DNA of 64,000 bases from Streptomyces justiciae (GCF_015163075.1 NZ_JADDXU010000005.1:248001-312000), one strand, 5' to 3'; numbered from the stretch's first letter, positions 1 to 8,620 are shown. Translations and numbers: made by a program. The notes: generated from the sequence alone by a model not told the origin.

Positions 1-94
1 CGGCGCGGAACGTCAGCCCGCGCGCCCCTTCTCGCGCGAGCACCTCGATCCCGGCGTCGACCAGCGCCGCCCGCCGCTGCGGATTGACGGCCAT
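1..94 (-). CDS. TetR-family regulator, N-terminal fragment (cut by window edge)
   Basis: The reverse strand from an ATG at 94 reads MAVNPQRRAALVDAGIEVLA and goes on REGARGLTFRA, the usual start of a TetR/AcrR helix-turn-helix domain (an R-R-x-A-L-x-D-A-x-I-E-V-L-A first helix, then A-R-G-L-T). A purine-rich GAGAGGGG lies about 7 bases before the ATG. Only about 31 residues are present, so the DNA-recognition helix and the ligand domain lie outside the window. It is divergent from the reductase gene starting near 212. By the usual logic of such pairs it probably represses that gene and itself through the spacer between them; this is inference. Confidence 0.7.
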   Translation of the reverse strand, partial: MAVNPQRRAALVDAGIEVLAREGARGLTFRA

Positions 95-140
95 ACGGAA
101 TCCCCTCTCCCACTTCCGGCGACTCCGGAAAATCCTTGCG

Positions 141-175
141 ACCACTACAAGTGAAGTACTACAACTGACGTGGTT
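141..175. promoter_or_regulatory. candidate TetR operator in divergent spacer
   Basis: The spacer between the tetR fragment and the reductase holds two near-identical 11-mers in direct orientation, ACTACAAGTGA (144-154) and ACTACAACTGA (158-168), 14 bp apart. They are framed by ACCAC at 141 and GTGGT ending at 174. A TTGCGA at 136-141 could serve as a -35 for the rightward gene, which would put the repeats over the -10. The operator role is inferred from position only. Confidence 0.35.
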
Positions 176-211
176 CGGAAAACAGAACGCAGCCTACGAA
201 AAGAGACCCGC

Positions 212-796
212 TTGCGAAAGCTCACGTACTTCGTCGCCTGCTCGATCGACGGCTTCATCGGGGACGAGAGCGGCGACGCGTCGTTCATGTACCCGTTCGT
301 GGACGAGGAGTTCGTCGAGTTCCTCACCGCCGAGTACCCGGAGACGATGGCGTCCCACGGCCGCAAGGCGCTCGGCGTCCACGACCTGCCGCCCCGGCGG
401 TTCGACACCGTCGTCCAGGGCCGCGGCAGCTACGACGTCGGCCTGAAGGAGGGCTTCACCAGCCCGTACGACCATCTGCGCCAGTACGTCGCCTCGCGCA
501 CCCTCACCGAGTCACCCGACCCGCACGTCGAGATCGTCGCCGCCGACCTGCTCGGAAAGGTCCGCGAACTCAAGGCCGAGGACGGCGCGTTGGGGATCTA
601 CCTCTGCGGCGGCGCACAGCTCGCCGGCCAACTGCGCGACGAGATCGACGAACTCGTCATCAAGACCTACCCGGTCGCCCTCGGCACCGGCATGCCGATG
701 TTCGCCGCAGGCTTCTCGGTCGCCGAGTTCGCCCTGGACGAGGTCCGCGTCTTCAAGAACGGCGTCATCGTTCGCACGTACAGCAGGAAGCGCTGA
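212..796 (+). CDS. dihydrofolate reductase-family protein (RibD C-terminal domain)
   Basis: This 194-residue protein belongs to the RibD_C/dihydrofolate reductase-like NADPH-dependent superfamily. Visible marks are the opening S-I-D-G-F-I-G strand and loop, a G-R-G-S-Y-D-V segment where folate and riboflavin reductases contact nucleotide, and a late L-C-G-G-A-Q-L-A-G motif followed by the T-Y-P-V-A-L-G-T-G-M-P-M-F region typical of the family. The frame stays open to a GTG at 170. I prefer the TTG at 212 because AAGAGA lies just before it and the 170 start would put the operator-like repeats almost inside the gene. The substrate is unknown. The divergent TetR suggests it is induced by a small molecule. 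Confidence 0.75.
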   Translation: MRKLTYFVACSIDGFIGDESGDASFMYPFVDEEFVEFLTAEYPETMASHGRKALGVHDLPPRRFDTVVQGRGSYDVGLKEGFTSPYDHLRQYVASRTLTESPDPHVEIVAADLLGKVRELKAEDGALGIYLCGGAQLAGQLRDEIDELVIKTYPVALGTGMPMFAAGFSVAEFALDEVRVFKNGVIVRTYSRKR

Positions 797-822
797 CGCC
801 CCGGCCGCCCTACCCTGAAGGC

Positions 823-1020
823 ATGGACAGCGAAGAACACGTCTGTCCCGTCTGCGGACAGCCCGTCGAAACGGTCGTCAAGCGTCACAAGACGCTCGGC
901 GCGTGGGTCCCGGTCTGGGTGGCCGGCCCCTGTCGCAACCCGGAGTGCGAGGCGTACGCCGAGCCGGGCGCCGAACGCGAGAAGGGCGCCCCCGGGAAAC
1001 CCGTCGAGAAACAGTCCTGA
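823..1020 (+). CDS. small zinc-ribbon-like hypothetical protein
   Basis: This 65-residue protein opens with C-P-V-C-G and has a second pair C-x4-C (C-R-N-P-E-C) about 30 residues later, a spacing that could bind one zinc ion as a treble-clef or ribbon knuckle. The C-terminus is short, charged and probably disordered. GAAGG sits 5 bases before the ATG. It stands alone between the reductase and the DGPF/sigma pair. I do not recognise a named family, and a role in nucleic-acid or protein binding would be a guess. Confidence 0.6.
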   Translation: MDSEEHVCPVCGQPVETVVKRHKTLGAWVPVWVAGPCRNPECEAYAEPGAEREKGAPGKPVEKQS

Positions 1021-1105
1021 ATGTGTGTCGAGAACCCCGGCCCGGCTCCGACGTCCCCTGTGAGAGCCGCCCGGCAGAGGCGGCCGGAGCCGAAGGAGTG
1101 GACCG

Positions 1106-1519
1106 ATGAAGTACCTGGTGATGGTGCAGGGCACGCAGCAGGACTACGAGGCCATGCGCGGCAAGGCCTCGGAGAACTCCCCGGCCTGGAGCGAGGACGA
1201 GCTCCAGGCGATGTACGCCCACATGGGCGCGATCAACGACGACCTCGCCGAGACCGGTGAGCTCATCGACGCACAGGGCCTCGCCGAGCCTGCCAGGATC
1301 CGTCACGTCACCCTGGGCGCGGACGGCAAGGCGGTGATCACCGACGGGCCGTACAGCGAGACCAAGGAGCTGATGGCCGGCTACTGGGTGCTGGACTGCG
1401 CGAGCCTGGACCGGGTGACCGAGATCGCCGACCGCGTCACCCGCTGCCCGCAGCCCGCGGGCGCACCCAACTACGCGGTGGTGATCCGTCCCATCCTGGA
1501 CGGCGCCGGCGACATCTGA
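1106..1519 (+). CDS. YciI/DGPF-domain protein, partner of ECF sigma factor
   Basis: This 137-residue YCII-like protein carries the family signature as I-T-D-G-P-Y-S-E-T-K-E in its second half and starts K-Y-L-V-M-V-Q-G, the ferredoxin-like first strand of DGPF proteins. The group is best known for sitting beside ECF42-type sigma factors. That is the case here: only 2 bases separate its TGA from the next ATG, so the two are almost certainly co-transcribed and perhaps translationally coupled. The biochemical role of DGPF proteins is unsettled; they may sense a signal or interact with the sigma factor. GGAG lies before the ATG. Confidence 0.85.
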   Translation: MKYLVMVQGTQQDYEAMRGKASENSPAWSEDELQAMYAHMGAINDDLAETGELIDAQGLAEPARIRHVTLGADGKAVITDGPYSETKELMAGYWVLDCASLDRVTEIADRVTRCPQPAGAPNYAVVIRPILDGAGDI

Positions 1520-1521
1520 GC

Positions 1522-2739
1522 ATGAACCGCACGACCGGGACGACGTCCACGACCGAGGACCTGCTGCGCCTGCACGCGCCGCAGGTCCTCGGCGCGCTGG
1601 TCAGGCGGTACGGCCATTTCGACGCCGCCGAGGACGCCGTACAGGAGGCACTTCTCGCCGCGGCCGCACAGTGGCCGGCGGCCGGGGTGCCGGACAATCC
1701 GCGGGGCTGGCTGATCCGGGTGGCCTCGCGGCGGCTCGTGGACGCGTTGCGGGCGGACGACGCCCGGCGGGCGCGGGAGGAGAAGGCGGCGGCGCTCGGT
1801 GAACGTCTCGCCTCCGGGGGGGACCGGGCGCCCCGCGAGGACGACACCCTCGCCCTGCTGTTCCTCTGCTGCCACCCCGACCTGCCCCAGCCCGCGCAGA
1901 TCGCCCTCACCCTGCGCGCGGTGGGAGGCCTGACCACCGCGGAGATCGCCCGTGCCTACCTGGTCCCCGAGGCGACCATGGCCCAGCGGATCAGCCGCGC
2001 CAAGCAGAAGGTGCGGGGCGTGTCCTTCGGGCAGCCGGACAACTGGGAGGCACGGCTGCCCGCAGTCCTCCAGACCCTCTACCTGATCTTCAACGAGGGT
2101 TACACGGCGACCTCCGGCCCGGCCTTGCAACGCCGCGACCTCGCCGGTGAGGCCGTCCGCCTGACCCGCGCGGTCCACCGGCTGCTCCCGGACACCGGCG
2201 AGGTGACCGGACTGCTCGCCCTGATGCTGCTCACCGACGCCCGCCGCGAGGCCCGCACCGGCCCGGACGGCGACCTCGTGCCCCTCGACGAACAGGACCG
2301 CGACCGCTGGGACAAGGCCGCGATCGAGGAGGGCGTCGCCCTGATCACGGCCGCCCTCGCCCACGGTCCCGCCGGCCCCTACCAACTGCGCGCGGCCATC
2401 GCCGCCGTCCACGACGAGGCGCCGTCCGCGGAGGCCACCGACTGGCGGGAGATCCTCGGCCTCTACGACATCCTGGTCCGCCTCGTCCCCGGCCCCGTCG
2501 AACGTCTCAACCGCGCGGTCGCCGTCGCCATGGTCCACGGCCCGGCCGCGGGCCTCGCCGAACTGGACGCCCTGGAAGGGGACTTGGGCCACCGCCGGGA
2601 CGCGGTGCGGGGACATCTCCTGGAGCGCGCAGGCTCCCACGACGAGGCCCGCGCCGCCTACGAAGCGGCGGCCGCGCAGACCCTCAGCCTGCCTGAGCAG
2701 CGCTATTTGCGGAGGCGGGCGGCGCGGCTGAGGCCGTAG
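1522..2739 (+). CDS. ECF RNA polymerase sigma factor, ECF42-like, with C-terminal extension
   Basis: This 405-residue protein is far longer than a minimal ECF factor of about 180. Region 2 lies in the first 90 residues (A-P-Q-V-L-G-A-L-V-R-R-Y then D-A-A-E-D-A-V-Q-E-A). Region 4 follows at about 115-170 (L-T-T-A-E-I-A-R-A-Y helix-turn-helix, then A-Q-R-I-S-R-A-K). The remaining 230 residues are Ala/Leu-rich helical repeats of the TPR-like kind that define ECF42. No cognate membrane anti-sigma factor is present. The upstream DGPF gene and the long C-terminus fit the ECF42 pattern, in which the extension is needed for activity. Confidence 0.88.
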   Translation: MNRTTGTTSTTEDLLRLHAPQVLGALVRRYGHFDAAEDAVQEALLAAAAQWPAAGVPDNPRGWLIRVASRRLVDALRADDARRAREEKAAALGERLASGGDRAPREDDTLALLFLCCHPDLPQPAQIALTLRAVGGLTTAEIARAYLVPEATMAQRISRAKQKVRGVSFGQPDNWEARLPAVLQTLYLIFNEGYTATSGPALQRRDLAGEAVRLTRAVHRLLPDTGEVTGLLALMLLTDARREARTGPDGDLVPLDEQDRDRWDKAAIEEGVALITAALAHGPAGPYQLRAAIAAVHDEAPSAEATDWREILGLYDILVRLVPGPVERLNRAVAVAMVHGPAAGLAELDALEGDLGHRRDAVRGHLLERAGSHDEARAAYEAAAAQTLSLPEQRYLRRRAARLRP

Positions 2740-2748
2740 CGTGGCGGC

Positions 2749-3087
2749 ATGTCCACACACATCGTGCACCTCACCGAACGATCCCTCTGGGAGGAAGCCC
2801 GCGCCCGGGGGACGTACGAGATGTCGACCCGCGGCAAGACCCTCCAGGAGGAGGGCTTCATCCACTGCTCGACCCGCGCCCAGCTCCCGAAGGTCGCGGC
2901 CTTCCTCTACGGCTCCTACGACGGCCCCGACGAACTGGTGCTGCTGGTCATCGACCCCGACCGGCTCGGCGTCCCCCTGAAGTGGGAGGCCCCGGAGCCC
3001 GGCGCGGAGGACTTCCCGCACATCTACGGGCCGCTCGCGGTGGCCGCCGTGGTGGACGTGGAACCGTGGGAGGTCACCCCGCGCTAG
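2749..3087 (+). CDS. DUF952-family protein
   Basis: This 112-residue protein begins I-V-H-L-T and contains E-G-F-I-H-C-S-T-R-A-Q-L, the signature of DUF952, then P-H-I-Y-G-P-L near the end, also typical. The histidine and cysteine of F-I-H-C-S are conserved in the family. Its fold resembles ADP-ribosyl-transferase-like small domains, but no activity is established here. It starts 9 bases after the sigma factor ends, so it may be read through from that operon. Its last 14 bases overlap the convergent VOC gene. Confidence 0.8.
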   Translation: MSTHIVHLTERSLWEEARARGTYEMSTRGKTLQEEGFIHCSTRAQLPKVAAFLYGSYDGPDELVLLVIDPDRLGVPLKWEAPEPGAEDFPHIYGPLAVAAVVDVEPWEVTPR

Positions 3088-3805
3088 GCAGCCCGCCCGT
3101 CTCCGGGTCCCGGCCCGTCAGGCAGTACGTGCCGCCCGCCGGGTCGCGCAGCACCGTCCAGTGCGTGCCGTGGGCGACCGTCTCGGCGCCCAGCTCCTCG
3201 TGCCGCACCCGGGTCGCCTCGATGTCGGCGCAGGCCAGGTCCAGGTGCGCGGAGCTGGCGCGCTCCTCGCCGAGCCGCTGGAGCAGGACGCGGACCGGGA
3301 GACCGGGCGGCGGCACGAGCACATGGAACTCGGGGAGGGAGCCGGGCCGGGACTTCCAGTCGGCCAACAGGGCGGTCCAGAAGGTGACTTCGGCGTCGTA
3401 CACCGAAGGCGCGAGGTCCAGGCAGACCTGGTCGAGGCGGCTGCCGTGCACGACGGGCGGGCGGACGGACTCGCCGTGCCAGGGCACCGCGCAGAACAAC
3501 TGCCCGGCGGGGGACCGGAGTACGGCCCAGCCCTCGTGCTCGGCGACGATCGTCGCGCCCAGCCGCAGTGCCGACTTCACGAACTCCGGTACGTCGTCCA
3601 CCGAGAAGTCCAGATGCGCGCCCCCGGCGCCCGCGTCGACGCCCTGGACCTTGACGCACGCATCGGCGCCGGACGGCACGAGGGTCACGAACTCGCCCCG
3701 GGGCGCGGACAGTTGCGTGTCCGTGACCGCCGTCCAGAACTCATGGGCCCGGGCGGCGAGTTCGGCGGGGCGGTCGACGAAGGCGTACGTCCAGCGGATG
3801 CTCAT
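3074..3805 (-). CDS. VOC-family protein with two glyoxalase-like domains
   Basis: This 243-residue protein is built of two vicinal-oxygen-chelate halves. The first spans about residues 1-115, ending W-A-V-L-R-S-P-A-G-Q-L-F-C. The second spans about 125-240, with E-E-L-G-A-E-T-V and W-T-V-L-R-D-P-A-G-G-T-Y-C at the same relative place. Such bidomain proteins are often annotated as glyoxalase/bleomycin-resistance/dioxygenase-like. Substrate and metal use cannot be read from the sequence. It follows another VOC gene and an AraC gene on the same strand with a 53-bp gap, so a three-gene operon is likely. Confidence 0.8.
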   Translation of the reverse strand: MSIRWTYAFVDRPAELAARAHEFWTAVTDTQLSAPRGEFVTLVPSGADACVKVQGVDAGAGGAHLDFSVDDVPEFVKSALRLGATIVAEHEGWAVLRSPAGQLFCAVPWHGESVRPPVVHGSRLDQVCLDLAPSVYDAEVTFWTALLADWKSRPGSLPEFHVLVPPPGLPVRVLLQRLGEERASSAHLDLACADIEATRVRHEELGAETVAHGTHWTVLRDPAGGTYCLTGRDPETGGLPSAG

Positions 3806-3858
3806 GCGGGCGATCGTAGATCAGGGGACGGCCGGCCCCTCGCCCCTGCGACCGTGGG

Positions 3859-4269
3859 TCAGGGCGCCTGCATGAACCGCAGCATGTTCCCGGCGGGGTC
3901 CCGGAACGCGCAGTCGCGCACCCCGTACGGCATGTCCGTCGGCTCCTGGAGCACCTCGGCGCCGGACTCCTGGACGCGGGCGAAGAGCGCGTCGCAGTCG
4001 GGCGTGGTGAAGTTGACCCCGCGCAGCACGCCCTTGGCCAGCAGCTGCTCCATCGCCTCCCGGTCGGCGGGGGACAGGTCGGGGTTGGCGGCGGGCGGCT
4101 CCAGGACGATCGACACGTCCGGCTGCAACGGCGAGCCGACGGTCGTCCAGCGCATCCCCTCGTACTTGACGTCGTTGCGGACCTCCAGGCCCAGGACGTC
4201 GCAGTAGAAGGCGATCGCCTTGTCGTGGTCGTCGACGGCGATGAAACAGGTGTGGAGTTTCAGGTCCAT
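3859..4269 (-). CDS. VOC-family (glyoxalase-like) protein
   Basis: This 136-residue single-domain VOC protein has F-I-A-V-D-D-H-D-K-A-I-A-F-Y at the start (first metal-side strand and helix) and R-D-C-A-F-R-D-P-A-G-N-M-L-R at the end, a textbook VOC closing motif. It lies 27 bp downstream of an AraC-type regulator on the same strand. That pairing is common in Streptomyces and suggests the VOC protein is the regulator's main target. The substrate is unknown; an antibiotic- or aldehyde-binding role is possible but unproven. Confidence 0.82.
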   Translation of the reverse strand: MDLKLHTCFIAVDDHDKAIAFYCDVLGLEVRNDVKYEGMRWTTVGSPLQPDVSIVLEPPAANPDLSPADREAMEQLLAKGVLRGVNFTTPDCDALFARVQESGAEVLQEPTDMPYGVRDCAFRDPAGNMLRFMQAP

Positions 4270-4296
4270 GGGGTCAACCTACGGTCGATACCGGCC

Positions 4297-4689
4297 TCAC
4301 GCCCGCCTCGGCCGCGTGTACGCCCGCACCACACAGGGCGGGATCTCCGCGCTCTCCTCGTGCGACCGCGCCCGGTACGAGCTCGGAGACTCGCCCACCA
4401 GCTGGGTGAAGCGGGCGCTGAAGGACCCGAGCGACGTACAGCCGACCGCCATGCAGACCTCGGTGACGGACAGGTCGCCGCGGCGCAGCAGCATCTTCGC
4501 GCGCTCCACGCGCCGGGTCATGAGATAGCCGTACGGCGTCTCCCCGTACGCCTCCTTGAAGCTGCGCTGGAAGTGGCCCGGGGACATCAGGGCGGTACCC
4601 GCGAGGGCCGTCATGTCGAGCGGCTCGGTGTACTCGCGGTCCATACGGTCACGGGCCTTGCGCAGCCGCACCAGATCCTCACGATTCAC
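4297..4689 (-). CDS. AraC-family DNA-binding protein (HTH domain only)
   Basis: This 130-residue protein is little more than the AraC double helix-turn-helix. The first HTH is at about residues 22-45 (L-A-G-T-A-L-M-S-P-G-H-F-Q-R-S-F-K) and the second at about 72-97 (S-V-T-E-V-C-M-A-V-G-C-T-S-L-G-S-F-S-A-R-F), followed by G-E-S-P-S-S-Y-R. No ligand-binding arm is present, so activity would be set by amount or by a partner. The start is a GTG at 4689 with GACGAG before it. It heads the AraC-VOC-VOC run and is divergent from the phosphate transporter gene. Confidence 0.85.
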   Translation of the reverse strand: MNREDLVRLRKARDRMDREYTEPLDMTALAGTALMSPGHFQRSFKEAYGETPYGYLMTRRVERAKMLLRRGDLSVTEVCMAVGCTSLGSFSARFTQLVGESPSSYRARSHEESAEIPPCVVRAYTRPRRA

Positions 4690-4779
4690 CTCGTCAGCAT
4701 CGCACGGAAGCCCGCATTCCTGGTGAGTCCTTTGCTTTCAGTTCGCCCTGCATTGGCCTCGGCTTGTTTGCATTCAGGA

Positions 4780-5934
<1,155 letters not shown>

Positions 5935-5948
5935 AGGGAGTTCGCAGG

Positions 5949-6185
5949 ATGAGCATCGACTGGACCGCACTCGGCCAGGTCGCCGCGGTGAGCATCGGCG
6001 TCACCGTCGCCGTGGTCGTCGTCTTCGCCCTCGGCGTGCTGGGCCTGGCCCGCTACGAGGGCGCCCGCTCCGTCCCGGAGGGCGGCACGTCCGCCGCCGG
6101 CGTCGCGCAGGCCGGGGTGTGCTTCCTCGCCTGCGCGGGCGTGGTGGCGTACGGGATCTATCTGATCGTGCCTCAGTTCCACTGA
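5949..6185 (+). CDS. small two-span membrane protein downstream of pit
   Basis: This 78-residue protein has two hydrophobic stretches, about residues 9-34 (V-A-A-V-S-I-G-V-T-V-A-V-V-V-V-F) and 50-74 (V-A-Q-A-G-V-C-F-L-A-C-A-G-V-V-A-Y), joined by a short polar loop. AAGGGAG lies upstream of the ATG and it follows pit by 14 bases. Its position suggests an accessory to the transporter; no function is known to me. A strong hairpin follows it. Confidence 0.75.
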   Translation: MSIDWTALGQVAAVSIGVTVAVVVVFALGVLGLARYEGARSVPEGGTSAAGVAQAGVCFLACAGVVAYGIYLIVPQFH

Positions 6186-6202
6186 GGGCGGCCCCACACG
6201 AA

Positions 6203-6233
6203 GGGGCCCGGCCGATGTCCTCGGCCGGGCCCC
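6203..6233. terminator. bidirectional hairpin between pit operon and sodN
   Basis: A perfect 13-bp stem, GGGGCCCGGCCGA at 6203-6215 and its complement at 6221-6233, encloses a 5-base loop. It sits between the converging ends of the pit operon (6185) and sodN (6248). There is no T-run, as is common for Streptomyces terminators. Confidence 0.8.
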
Positions 6234-6247
6234 CTCGGAGACAGGCC

Positions 6248-6643
6248 TCAGGCCTTCTTGGTCTCCCAGAAGATCTTGTCGATCTGGGCGATGTAGTCCA
6301 GCGCCTTCTGGCCGGTGGCCGGGTCGGTGGACGCCTTGGCGGCCGAGAGGGCCTTCAGGGCGTCGTTGACCAGCTGGTGCAGCTCCGGGTACTTCTCGAA
6401 GTGCGGGGGCTTGAAGTAGTCGCTCCACAGCACCGACACGTGGTGCTTCGCGAGCTCGGCGCGCTGCTCCTTGATGACGGTGGCGCGAGCCTGGAAGTGC
6501 GGGTCGTCGTTGCCGGCCATCTTTTCCTGGACGGCCTTCACCGACTCCGCCTCGATGCGGGCCTGGGCCGGGTCGTACACGCCGCAGGGCAGGTCGCAGT
6601 GGGCGCTGACCTTGACCTTGGGGGCAAACAGGCGGGAAAGCAT
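6248..6643 (-). CDS. sodN: nickel superoxide dismutase
   Basis: This 131-residue precursor of Ni-containing superoxide dismutase disproportionates superoxide in the cytoplasm. The mature enzyme should begin at His15 after removal of a 14-residue leader ending K-V-S-A. It then shows the nickel hook H-C-D-L-P-C-G-V-Y, where the new N-terminal His, Cys2 and Cys6 bind nickel. Length and hook match the family exactly. AGGAAGG sits 9 bases before the ATG. The divergent neighbour sodX encodes the leader peptidase. In S. coelicolor sodN is positively linked to nickel through Nur and a small RNA from the sodF 3' region that pairs near the sodN ribosome site. sodF is not in this window. Confidence 0.97.
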   Translation of the reverse strand: MLSRLFAPKVKVSAHCDLPCGVYDPAQARIEAESVKAVQEKMAGNDDPHFQARATVIKEQRAELAKHHVSVLWSDYFKPPHFEKYPELHQLVNDALKALSAAKASTDPATGQKALDYIAQIDKIFWETKKA

Positions 6644-6673
6644 GGAGCATTCCTTCCTCGTGATCGTCTTCTC

Positions 6674-6709
6674 AGGTGGGACATTACTCCCTGCGAGACG
6701 GGTTTTCGC
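6674..6709 (-). promoter_or_regulatory. candidate sodN promoter
   Basis: Read toward sodN, TAATGT (6681-6686) is a good -10 hexamer. It lies 17 bases downstream of a weak GCGAAA (6704-6709), giving a start near 6674 and a 30-base leader. A perfect short palindrome GGACAAAAGTCC (6729-6740) lies further upstream in the shared sodN/sodX spacer. Confidence 0.3.
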
Positions 6710-6788
6710 GAGTGCCCCCATGGGCTTAGGACAAAAGTCCGGGGTCAAACTGGGACTGGTGGATGAACGTACCGGGGAGGTGCCGGGG

Positions 6789-7226
6789 ATGCCGGAGCTG
6801 TCGCAGGAGACCGAACACGGAGCAGCGGTCCCGCCCTTCGGGTGGGTCGAGGTGACCGGACCGTCGATGGTGCCCACGCTCTATCACGGGGACCAGCTCC
6901 TCGTCCGCTACACGGGCCGGGTCCGCTCCGGCGACATCGTCGTCCTGCGCCATCCCCTCCAGCAGAACCTGCTCGTGGTGAAGCGGGCGGCGGAGCGGCG
7001 GCCGGGCGGCTGGTGGGTGCTGGCCGACAACCCGCTGGGCTCCACCACCGACAGCGAGGACTTCGGCGTCGTGCCCGACGACCTGATCCTGGGCAAGGTC
7101 CGCTTCCGCTACCGCCCGCCGCAGGCCGGTCAGCGTTCGCCGCTCGCGCTGGCCCGCTGGGTGCTGTCGGCGGCCAGGCCCGTCTTCCCGGACCGGTCGG
7201 CCTCCAGGCGCTTGCGGGCGCGGTAG
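6789..7226 (+). CDS. sodX: nickel-type superoxide dismutase maturation protease
   Basis: This 145-residue S24/S26-type serine peptidase is expected to cut the 14-residue leader from pro-SodN and so free the nickel-binding His. The Ser/Lys dyad is visible as Ser26 in G-P-S-M-V-P-T and Lys65 in L-V-V-K-R, with the later L-A-D-N-P-L-G-S-T-T-D-S box of signal peptidases. Unlike true signal peptidases there is no membrane anchor, in keeping with a cytoplasmic substrate. I chose the ATG at 6789 because GGGAGG lies 9 bases upstream; the longer open frame has no support. Its last 97 bases overlap the CGNR gene on the opposite strand. Confidence 0.93.
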   Translation: MPELSQETEHGAAVPPFGWVEVTGPSMVPTLYHGDQLLVRYTGRVRSGDIVVLRHPLQQNLLVVKRAAERRPGGWWVLADNPLGSTTDSEDFGVVPDDLILGKVRFRYRPPQAGQRSPLALARWVLSAARPVFPDRSASRRLRAR

Positions 7227-7759
7227 GCGGCCACGTTGGCGCGGGTGGCGCAGCGGTCGGAGCAGTAGCGCCGGGAGCGGTTCGTGGACGTGTCCAGATA
7301 GGCGTTGCGGCAGGGCGCGGCCTCGCACAGGCCGAGGCGGTCCACGCCGTACTCCGTCAGATGGAAGGCGAGGCCCATCGCGGCGATGGCCGCGTAGCCG
7401 GCCGTCACGTTCGACGGGTGGTCGGCGAGGTGCATGTGCCACAGCGGGCGGCCGTCGTCGTCGCGGTGGTCGTGCCCGGAGATCTGCGGGCTGACCGGGA
7501 ACTCCAGCAGCAGGGCGTTGAGCAGGTTCACCGCCAGCGTCTCGTCGCCGCCGTCCGCGGCCTCGAAGACCGCGCGCAGGCGGGCCCGGACCGAGCGGAA
7601 GCGGGTGACGTCGGACTCGGTGGCCCGCCGGGCCGCCTCCTGGCTGGCGCCGAACAGCTCGCGGACGGCCTCGACCGAGGTCAGCGAGTCCTTGCCCCGG
7701 GCCGGGTCCTCGCTGTTGACGAGACGCACGGCGTAATCCGAGTAATAGGCCAGTTCCAC
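7130..7759 (-). CDS. CGNR zinc-finger (ABATE-type) regulator
   Basis: This 209-residue protein has an N-terminal ABATE-type stress-sensor region (E-L-A-Y-Y-S-D-Y-A-V-R-L-V-N) and a C-terminal CGNR-type zinc finger with C-E-A-A-P-C, R-R-Y-C-S-D-R-C and A-N-V-A-A-Y-R-A-R. The Cys pairs at about residues 143/148 and 165/169 would bind zinc and support DNA binding. The start is GTG 7759 with AAGGA upstream. The 3' end lies antisense to the last 97 bases of sodX, so the two transcripts may affect one another. Likely a transcription factor; targets are unknown. Confidence 0.82.
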   Translation of the reverse strand: MELAYYSDYAVRLVNSEDPARGKDSLTSVEAVRELFGASQEAARRATESDVTRFRSVRARLRAVFEAADGGDETLAVNLLNALLLEFPVSPQISGHDHRDDDGRPLWHMHLADHPSNVTAGYAAIAAMGLAFHLTEYGVDRLGLCEAAPCRNAYLDTSTNRSRRYCSDRCATRANVAAYRARKRLEADRSGKTGLAADSTQRASASGER

Positions 7760-7861
7760 TTGTAGTCCTTACGGAGGCGTTCTATGGTCGTGGTGCGGTC
7801 GGGCGGTAATGGCTGATCGTGCTTCCAGGGTATTACGTGTGCGCAGGAAGAGGGGGCTCCC

Positions 7862-8620
7862 ATGACGACCCGTACCGAAACCGACTGGCAGGCCTGGCAG
7901 GAGAGCTGGGACCGGCAGCAGGAGTGGTACATGCCCGACCGCGAGGAACGCTTCCGCATCATGCTCGACATGGTCGAGGCCCTCCTCGGACCCCGGCCGC
8001 GCGTGCTCGACCTCGCATGCGGCACGGGAAGTATCACGGCCCGGCTGCTCGCCCGGTTCCCCGAGGCCACCAGCACCGGCGTCGACCTCGACCCGGCGCT
8101 CCTCGCCATCGCCGAGGGCACCTTCGCGGGCGACGACCGGGTCACCTTCGTGACCGCCGACCTCAAGGACCCGGACTGGCGCGCGCAACTGCCGTACGAC
8201 TCCTACGACGCCGTCCTGACCGCCACGGCCCTGCACTGGCTGCACAGCGAACCCCTCGCGGCCCTCTACGGTCAGGTCGCGGAACTCGTCCGCGACGGCG
8301 GTGTCTTCATGAACGCGGACCACATGATCGACGAGACGACGCCCCGGATCAACGCGGCCGAGCGCGCCCAGCGCCACGCCCGCATGGATCAGGCCAAGGC
8401 CGACGGCGCCCTCGACTGGGCCGAGTGGTGGCAGGTCGCCGCGCAGGACCCCGTCCTCGCCGGCCCGACCGCCCGCCGCTTCGAGATCTACGGCGAGCAC
8501 GCCGACGGCGAGATGCCGTCCCCCGCCTGGCACGCGCGCGTACTGCGCGAGAAGGGCTTCGGGGAGGCCCGCCCGGTGTGGTGCTCACCGTCGGACACGC
8601 TGCTGCTCGCGGTCAAGTGA
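7862..8620 (+). CDS. class I SAM-dependent methyltransferase
   Basis: This 252-residue protein shows motif I as V-L-D-L-A-C-G-T-G-S at about residue 45 and an acidic residue ending the second strand (G-V-D-L-D). It also shows F-V-T-A-D-L-K-D (motif II region) and the later Y-D-A-V-L-T-A-T-A-L-H-W-L stretch typical of the Methyltransf_25 group. AGGGGG is just ahead of the ATG. It is a single-gene unit closed by a strong hairpin. The acceptor molecule cannot be told from the sequence. Confidence 0.87.
   Translation: MTTRTETDWQAWQESWDRQQEWYMPDREERFRIMLDMVEALLGPRPRVLDLACGTGSITARLLARFPEATSTGVDLDPALLAIAEGTFAGDDRVTFVTADLKDPDWRAQLPYDSYDAVLTATALHWLHSEPLAALYGQVAELVRDGGVFMNADHMIDETTPRINAAERAQRHARMDQAKADGALDWAEWWQVAAQDPVLAGPTARRFEIYGEHADGEMPSPAWHARVLREKGFGEARPVWCSPSDTLLLAVK

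Noticed and set aside
1471..3021. 516-codon antisense frame across the sigma factor gene
   Set aside because: It covers the DGPF/sigma/DUF952 genes, which have firm family motifs; the antisense product has none.
7752..7766. Second copy of the tetR-spacer motif near the CGNR start
   Set aside because: A shared run of about 10 bases (ACTACAAGTG) occurs on the other strand, but singly and inside the ribosome-site region; chance is enough.
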